Assembly: GCA_964390725.1 (NCBI GenBank)
Contig: CAYMIW010000010.1
Span: 1-64,000, forward strand
Direction of reading: 5' to 3'
DNA: 64,000 bases
From: JAABTH01 sp964390725
Lineage (GTDB): Bacteria; Bacillota; Dethiobacteria; DTU022
Positions 59,324 to 64,000 of the stretch are shown here, one piece after another. Within the stretch, counting starts at the first letter, position 1. Every line of letters starts with the position of its first letter. Under the pieces are notes generated by a model, which had not been told where the DNA came from, ran no database searches, and worked only from the letters and a program-made list of their open reading frames with translations. Made by a program: the position numbers and the translations under genes.

Positions 59324-60191
59324 ACAGTTCAAAGCGCCACAGGGCCCGATCCTGCTCAGCAAGAACAGAAACTGTGCATTCAATGCTTTTAATCCTTAAC
59401 CCCAGCCACAAGTGACTGGCGCATATCCCGATATCAACATTGGGATGTTCCCACTTAACATGCTTGTAACCGTGGGGCATGGCCAAAGTGATAGTTTTGT
59501 AATCAGAAGAGATGTTAAAACGCCAGTGCTGGCTGTTGGCCCCTGAAGGAGCTTTCCGGGCCAGGTCCAGGGCATAGAGGATTTCAGGGGGCAGTTTTGT
59601 TTCATCAATATTGTTCTCAAGCAAACTTTTTAAAGGTTTGCGCTTATGGCTGAACAGGGTTGTTTGCATGCGGTCCATAAAGCGCAGGCCTTTTTCTTCC
59701 CAGTAACCGAGAGGCGATATGCAGATCACCCGCTCACCTTCGACCTCACCTTTACCATAACCCCACTTCGGAGCCGGCTCTATATTGTGATGTCCTAAAT
59801 GAGGCATCAGGCGTTCAAGTTCATCCAGGGTATAATGGCCGTACCAGCAGGTGGCCAGGCCCAGGCTGGTAGCATATAGGATGCTCATTTCCCCCACGAA
59901 ACCTGCTTTTGAGATTGAAACAATATCTGTTTCGGCAATGAATGCAATATTGTCAGGGGGTGCATTATAAATCGTGTAAAGTTTTTTGTCCGGGTTGGCT
60001 TTAAAACGGCGAATTTTCACCCCGTGATCAAAAGGCAATTCCAGGTTGGTGATAAAAGCGTCAATTAAAATCGAAATATTATCTTCAACGGGCTGCATCT
60101 CAAAACTACGGGTGGAACGCCGCATATTAACAGCACTCTCCCAGTCAGCTACTTCAAGTATATTGGCTGAATCAATAGTCTCCATATTCAT
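59322..60191 (-). CDS. Nitroreductase-family protein (TM1586-like)
   Basis: A 289-residue FMN-type protein. It starts with WESAVNMRRSTRSFEMQPV (the RRSxRxF motif), then the TM-nitroreductase-like middle GEMSILYATSLGLATCWYGHYTLDELERLMPHLG and the second nitroreductase half APSGANSQHWRF. This arrangement resembles the TM1586/PF14512 family rather than classical NfsB. Substrate unknown; possibly a NAD(P)H:flavin or thiol-type reductase. Start behind AAAGGGGG. Confidence 0.83.
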   Translation of the reverse strand: MNMETIDSANILEVADWESAVNMRRSTRSFEMQPVEDNISILIDAFITNLELPFDHGVKIRRFKANPDKKLYTIYNAPPDNIAFIAETDIVSISKAGFVGEMSILYATSLGLATCWYGHYTLDELERLMPHLGHHNIEPAPKWGYGKGEVEGERVICISPLGYWEEKGLRFMDRMQTTLFSHKRKPLKSLLENNIDETKLPPEILYALDLARKAPSGANSQHWRFNISSDYKTITLAMPHGYKHVKWEHPNVDIGICASHLWLGLRIKSIECTVSVLAEQDRALWRFEL

Positions 60192-60233
60192 TATCCCCCT
60201 TTAAATATTTCTGTCCGATTACAACGCGTAGTT

Positions 60234-61046
60234 TTACTGCCCGGCCAGAGTTATAATAACAATTTCCGGTTTCATATTAATGCGAAGCGGTAAACCGCTT
60301 TCTCCCAGCCCGGCATTAATTAACATTGTAGTGTTTTTTGAGCTAAAAATCCCGTAATCATATTCGGGGAAAAAGCCTTGTCCGGGAATATAGAACGCTC
60401 CCAGGAAGGGAAGCCTGATCTGCCCTCCGTGGGTGTGCCCGACCAGGATCAGCTCAATGTTTTTATCTACCGCTTCATCAAAAATAGCCGGACTATGGGC
60501 CAGTAAAATTACAGGAGCATCTTCTGTTAAACCTGCCAGGGCTGAATCCAACCTGGCCATACCGAGGGAAGGATCATCCACCCCGGCAAGCTGGATAAAA
60601 TCATTTTCCACCTGAAGTTTCACAGATCTGTTGTTTAAAATTGTTACACCGTTTTTGTTTAAAATATCTTCCAGCTCGCTGTAGCCTGCCCATATTTCAT
60701 GATTTCCGCGTACATAATAAATGTCGCTGCTGTTCAGCCCCACCAGGAGTTCATCTGCGGGGGCAACTTCCGGTTCATGTCTTTGAACAAGATCGCCAGT
60801 AATTGCTATAAGGTCGAACTGTTGCTTATTGATCAGTTCCAGCAGTTGCTGCTGGTTGGTTCCGAATCGCTTGCTGTGCAGATCAGTCAGGTGCAGAATA
60901 GTGAATCCTTCAAACTCGGGCGGCAGATTTTTCATAATAATTGTGTATTCTTTAACCATAACACTGTTAGTTTCCCGGTAGAGGTAAAAAAAGATGATTG
61001 AAATGCTGAAAGATGCAATAATTGTCCAGGCTATAATGTTTTTCAT
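60234..61046 (-). CDS. Membrane-anchored metallophosphoesterase (YkuE-like)
   Basis: A 270-residue calcineurin-type phosphoesterase with one N-terminal membrane helix (about 2-22). Metal-binding motifs: LHLTDLHSKRFG, ITGDLVQRH, VRGNHEIW, LLAHSPAIFDEA and LVGHTHGGQIRLP. Proteins of this type (YkuE, YaeI) act on the cell envelope, often UDP-diacylglucosamine pyrophosphatase-like, but the substrate here is unknown. It is transcribed toward the nitroreductase, 42 nt away, so the two are probably co-transcribed. Confidence 0.9.
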   Translation of the reverse strand: MKNIIAWTIIASFSISIIFFYLYRETNSVMVKEYTIIMKNLPPEFEGFTILHLTDLHSKRFGTNQQQLLELINKQQFDLIAITGDLVQRHEPEVAPADELLVGLNSSDIYYVRGNHEIWAGYSELEDILNKNGVTILNNRSVKLQVENDFIQLAGVDDPSLGMARLDSALAGLTEDAPVILLAHSPAIFDEAVDKNIELILVGHTHGGQIRLPFLGAFYIPGQGFFPEYDYGIFSSKNTTMLINAGLGESGLPLRINMKPEIVIITLAGQ

Positions 61047-61109
61047 TTTCTTTCATGGCCCCTGCTGATTATTTATTTTATTGCACTTTCTCATTATAAC
61101 ACCTGTGGT

Positions 61110-61307
61110 TTGCCTGGTAATAAAAATCAAGCTGATTTTTTATGCTACCCTTATTTCTTTATGGATCTTCCGGCAATTGGCCTGGTTCCCGCCCTGCTCT
61201 GGCTGCTCCTGTTACTAGTGGTTTTTGCCCCGATCGGGTTTCTTGTTATTTATGTCGATCAAAAGCTGGGGAGGAAAGTACTGCCGGGCAGATTAAACGG
61301 GCATTAG
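61110..61307 (+). CDS. Possible small membrane protein
   Basis: A 65-residue frame with one strong hydrophobic helix (IGLVPALLWLLLLLVVFAPIGFLVIYV) and a short basic tail. The TTG start at 61110 and an alternative ATG at 61161 both lack a convincing ribosome site, so it is only a candidate. Confidence 0.35.
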   Translation: MPGNKNQADFLCYPYFFMDLPAIGLVPALLWLLLLLVVFAPIGFLVIYVDQKLGRKVLPGRLNGH

Positions 61308-61356
61308 GGTAATTACCCGGTGGTAATTGACCCTTACCCGGGGGCAATGATATAAT
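61307..61356 (+). promoter_or_regulatory. Promoter and palindrome upstream of lipoprotein gene
   Basis: TTGACC (61327-61332), 18 nt, TATAAT (61351-61356). Upstream lies the perfect palindrome GGGTAATTACCC (61307-61318), and GTAATTGACCC partly repeats it across the -35. It may be an operator. Confidence 0.5.
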
Positions 61357-61421
61357 TTTTAGGGATTTCTCCTGCCGTTTTCAGAGCCGATTCATACTAT
61401 AAAAGAATAGGGGTAATACTT

Positions 61422-62312
61422 ATGAAGTTTGCCAGGCAGACTGTATTATTGATTCTAATCTTGGTATGTCTTGTAATGGTTTGCGGTTGTTCCGGAAGCG
61501 ACAAAGCACTGCAGGCTGATGTCATTGATACTGAGACTGAAACTGACAATGGATCTGTAAATTCTGCTGATTTTTCCGGGCGCTGGTCAGGTACTGTCCT
61601 GATAGCTGAAGTAAGCAACGAGGAATTTAAGGACCTGGAAGGCATTGTTTTCCCATGTGATCTTGATCTCAGCATTGATGATAAAGGCGCTGGTCAGGCT
61701 GATCTCTACATTGATGGTGAACTGGCTGGCCCGGGACTGGAAGCTACGGTAGTTCAGGATCGCCCACATCTGGTTGGTGAGCTGTTTACCAGCCCCTTTG
61801 AGTATTATGGAACATTCAGTAACGAAAGTGGAGAATGGGCCCTTGTCGGGAGTGGTGAAACCAATGATGAAAGAGATGGTGATATTCTCATGGTTTTTAA
61901 CCTGACAGGCTCAGTAACCCAGGCAACATCAACCGATGTTTCAGAAGGAACCGATTCTCCGGCACCTGCGATCTCTGCTGATGCACCCCTGGATCAATTT
62001 TTAGTTGGTTCCTGGATGGCTGATGAGCTGTTTGGTGAATACAGGGTAAAAACGTTTAAAGCAGACGGTACTGCCATACACACTATGGATAAGCCGGGAG
62101 GTCCCGGAGACGACATTAACAACTGGCCCAATGGTAATTGGACAATTGTTGAATCAGCAATCGGCACCTGGACAGTTTCAGGGATAACGCTGATTACCGA
62201 GGTTGAACCTGATTTTCTTGGTCTGGACACAGAAGTTAAAATAATTGATGAGGATACTATAGAAATCTGGGAACTGCACACAAAAACACTTTATTACCGG
62301 GTTCCCGAATAA
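61422..62312 (+). CDS. Lipoprotein of unknown function
   Basis: A 296-residue protein with an N-terminal signal ending in a lipobox (LVMVCGC|SG), so anchored outside the membrane. The mature part holds two beta-rich segments: ~55-165 (SADFSGRWSGTVLIAE... NLTGSVTQ), which looks like a small lipocalin/META-type fold, and ~195-296 (LVGSWMADELFGEYRVKTFKADGTAIHTMDKP... IEIWELHTKTLYYRV), a lipocalin-like DUF. They may be two copies of a related domain, separated by a Ser/Thr/Pro-rich linker. No function assigned. Confidence 0.78.
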   Translation: MKFARQTVLLILILVCLVMVCGCSGSDKALQADVIDTETETDNGSVNSADFSGRWSGTVLIAEVSNEEFKDLEGIVFPCDLDLSIDDKGAGQADLYIDGELAGPGLEATVVQDRPHLVGELFTSPFEYYGTFSNESGEWALVGSGETNDERDGDILMVFNLTGSVTQATSTDVSEGTDSPAPAISADAPLDQFLVGSWMADELFGEYRVKTFKADGTAIHTMDKPGGPGDDINNWPNGNWTIVESAIGTWTVSGITLITEVEPDFLGLDTEVKIIDEDTIEIWELHTKTLYYRVPE

Positions 62313-62362
62313 TATAAGGCTTAACAAGGCAGAAGATGAATTGGTAAACAATCAATATAAAA

Positions 62363-62389
62363 AGCGGTCCTGGCTTGGCCAGGGCCGCT
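62363..62389 (-). terminator. Intrinsic terminator of ThDP-enzyme gene
   Basis: AGCGGTCCTGG/CCAGGGCCGCT with a 5-nt loop and one mismatch. On the minus strand it is followed by TTTTTATATTG, so it ends the minus-strand gene; on the plus strand there is no T run. Confidence 0.65.
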
Positions 62390-62448
62390 ATCTACAATGG
62401 ATATATATCTTAAAAGCGCTTGTTAAATAGCTTAAAAACTACTCTTAG

Positions 62449-64000
62449 TTAAAAATCATCCGGATCAACCATTACTTCAAGCAGGTAAGGTTTTTGGCTT
62501 TGCAGCGCTTTTTCAAGAGCCGGCGTAACAGCCTCGGGTTCGGTGATTTTTTCTGCCTCTACGCTGAAGCTGTTAGCCAGAGAGCAATAGTCGATACCGG
62601 AAATATCTGTACCGGGAAAGATGTTTTTTTCAACAGCAACACCATTGTAGTGCAGGAGCCCCTTTCTTACGGCAGCATAACGCTGGTTGTTGATCACAAC
62701 AAAAACAACAGGAATATTGTATTTATATGCTGTCCATATACACTGCACTCCGAAAAGCAGCGTGCCGTCACCGGTAAAGCAGATTACTCTCTGCCCGGGG
62801 TCTCCGCATTTAACTCCCAGGGCGGCTCCGCTGCCCCAGCCCAGGCTGCCGCAGCTCTGGCCGTATAGACTCTTACTGTTTGGGCGCTTCAGGTATTCGA
62901 CCAGATGATCATCGGATGTGGGAGTGTCGACAACAACAGTAGTATTTTCATCCATAACCTGCGATATGCTATCCACCAGGGAGGCAATCCTGATCGGTTT
63001 AGCAGCAGCAGCTTTCTTAAGCGCAGCTTCTATCTCTTCGGTCCGTTTAATATTCAGCAATTCTACAGTTTTATTCCTGGAGGCAACCAGGGTTTTCCTG
63101 CTCTCCAGCAGTGGAACCAGGGCTGCTTTAAGTTTTTTTACCGTTTCCAGGGTATTCCCGCAGAGTGGAACATCTGCCCTGTAAAGTTTATCTATTTCCT
63201 TCATGTCTTCATGCTGGTGAAGCAGTTTTGCCTTCCCGGGAATACCCGGGACTGCCGGCAGGGTAAACTCAGCGAAAAGTTTAGCCCCCAGGGCTAAAAT
63301 CACATCGGCTTTTTCTGCTGCGGGGTGATCGGCTTTGTAGGGTCCCAGGAAACGCCGGTCGGTTGTCGGGTAGCAGTTGTGATAAAAACTCCACTTCGAC
63401 TCACAGCATACCCCGGCCCCGAGCATATCGGCCAGTTCTTTAACCTCAAAGATACAGTTTTCCTTGCCGGCTCCTGAGCCGGAAATAATCAGGGGGAAAC
63501 TGCTCTCAGCCAGGATACGGGCCGCCTGATCTATATCTTCATCGGCCGGCGCGCTTCTATAATTCACATTGCAGCGGGGGAAGGTATAAACACTTTTTTC
63601 ACAAGCCGGTGCCTCAAGCACATCCTGGGGTATAACCAGCAGGGTTGGTCCCTGGGGTGGTTTAATAGCCATTTGAAAAGCCCGGTTCAGGTCTTCAACA
63701 AGGTCCTCTGAGCGAAGCGACTGCCAGTCCCACCTGGTGTATTGTTTAACCATTTCCTGCTCATGGGTAGTGGTGGTTATACCTCCGTGAGATAGGAGCC
63801 CCCGGGGTTTAATAACGTTAATCACAACGATTGGCGAATGGCTCATTTTGGCGGAATAAATCTGGCTGATTCCGTTTGCCAGGCCTACGTTGGCATGCAG
63901 CATAACTACCTGTGGAGTGCCTGTTACCCGGGAGTGACCATCTGCTGCTGCAACTGCTGATCCTTCAAATGGGAAGAGAATAAACTCAAAATCATCTTCA
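62449..64000 (-). CDS. Thiamine diphosphate-dependent enzyme, acetolactate synthase/benzoylformate decarboxylase-like (cut by window edge)
   Basis: The minus-strand frame continues upstream from the methionine at 63903 to base 64000 without a stop, so the N-terminus is outside the window. The visible part has the Pyr-domain piece EGSAVAAADGHSRVTG with HANVGLANGISQI, the central Rossmann-like domain (ILAESSFPLIISGSGAGKEN, VILALGAKLFAEF), and the PP domain with GDGTLLFGVQCIWTAYKYNIPVVFVVINNQRYAAVRKG (the GDG...N ThDP motif). The catalytic Glu appears to be in FEGSA. It belongs to the ThDP lyase/decarboxylase superfamily, but the substrate is unclear. Confidence 0.86.
   Translation of the reverse strand, partial: EDDFEFILFPFEGSAVAAADGHSRVTGTPQVVMLHANVGLANGISQIYSAKMSHSPIVVINVIKPRGLLSHGGITTTTHEQEMVKQYTRWDWQSLRSEDLVEDLNRAFQMAIKPPQGPTLLVIPQDVLEAPACEKSVYTFPRCNVNYRSAPADEDIDQAARILAESSFPLIISGSGAGKENCIFEVKELADMLGAGVCCESKWSFYHNCYPTTDRRFLGPYKADHPAAEKADVILALGAKLFAEFTLPAVPGIPGKAKLLHQHEDMKEIDKLYRADVPLCGNTLETVKKLKAALVPLLESRKTLVASRNKTVELLNIKRTEEIEAALKKAAAAKPIRIASLVDSISQVMDENTTVVVDTPTSDDHLVEYLKRPNSKSLYGQSCGSLGWGSGAALGVKCGDPGQRVICFTGDGTLLFGVQCIWTAYKYNIPVVFVVINNQRYAAVRKGLLHYNGVAVEKNIFPGTDISGIDYCSLANSFSVEAEKITEPEAVTPALEKALQSQKPYLLEVMVDPDDF

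Noticed and set aside
1..64000. CRISPR arrays, tRNA, rRNA or prophage
   Set aside because: No regularly spaced repeats, no tRNA-like cloverleaf and no phage or integrase genes were seen on reading both strands.

Overview
The window looks like the chromosome of an anaerobic, low-to-moderate G+C Firmicute of the Clostridia type. Evidence: strong AGGAGG-type ribosome binding sites, frequent TTG/GTG starts, the CdaA-CdaR-GlmM order typical of Firmicutes, DUF2975/small-HTH and NatAB-like ABC cassettes, and oxygen-sensitive or anaerobe-linked functions (molybdopterin synthesis, AmmeMemoRadiSam radical SAM enzyme, FeoB, SPASM radical SAM, flavodoxins). I see no rRNA, tRNA, CRISPR array, prophage or intact transposase.

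Layout. 1-1.8 kb (minus): two adjacent MoeA-type genes behind a probable Moco/Tuco riboswitch. 1.9-3.6 kb (minus): a MarR regulator and a split chromate-transporter pair. 3.8-6.2 kb: AmmeMemoRadiSam locus with the Memo and AMMECR1 parts fused. 6.4-12.9 kb: the c-di-AMP/cell-wall operon cdaA-cdaR-glmM-glmS, followed 11 nt later by glutaminyl-tRNA synthetase. 13-24.6 kb: mixed small transcription units, including DUF2975+HTH, an MgtE Mg2+ transporter with a structured attenuator leader, an ArsR-regulated Zn/Cd P-type ATPase and a flavodoxin pair. 24.7-29.3 kb: RsgA, PhoH, a CPBP protease, GNAT and a YaiI-type protein. 29.5-33.2 kb: a two-gene flavoprotein/ferredoxin-reductase operon followed by a FadR-type regulator. 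33.3-35.4 kb: NatAB-like exporter. 35.4-36.5 kb: REP-like inverted pair and a solitary Dam-type methylase. 36.7-44.8 kb: FMN hydroxyacid dehydrogenase, PIN-TRAM protein, and a very large RND exporter with its two-component system. 45-48.9 kb: TetR plus SPASM radical SAM protein, then a dockerin-bearing secreted protein with a spermidine-synthase-like protein. 49.6-53.7 kb: six-gene ABC exporter operon. 53.8-56.7 kb (minus): DtxR-FeoA-FeoB-small Cys-rich protein. 57-59.3 kb: a J-domain/CheW fusion, a rubrerythrin-VIT1 iron transporter and a flavin-binding protein. 59.3-64 kb: nitroreductase, metallophosphoesterase, lipoprotein and a ThDP-dependent enzyme cut by the window edge.

Metal homeostasis is a recurring theme (Mo/W, Mg, Zn/Cd, Fe import, Fe export/sequestration). 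Several regulators have visible operators: MarR, ArsR and DtxR palindromes overlap consensus promoters, and the TetR gene and the adjacent radical SAM gene share a box.

The most unusual items are the J-domain/CheW fusion protein, the ~225-residue coiled-coil insertion in the RND pump at the position of the docking domain, and the mgtE leader, which has clear mutually exclusive hairpins but does not match the M-box I know. All family assignments are from reading motifs by eye; no database search was run.
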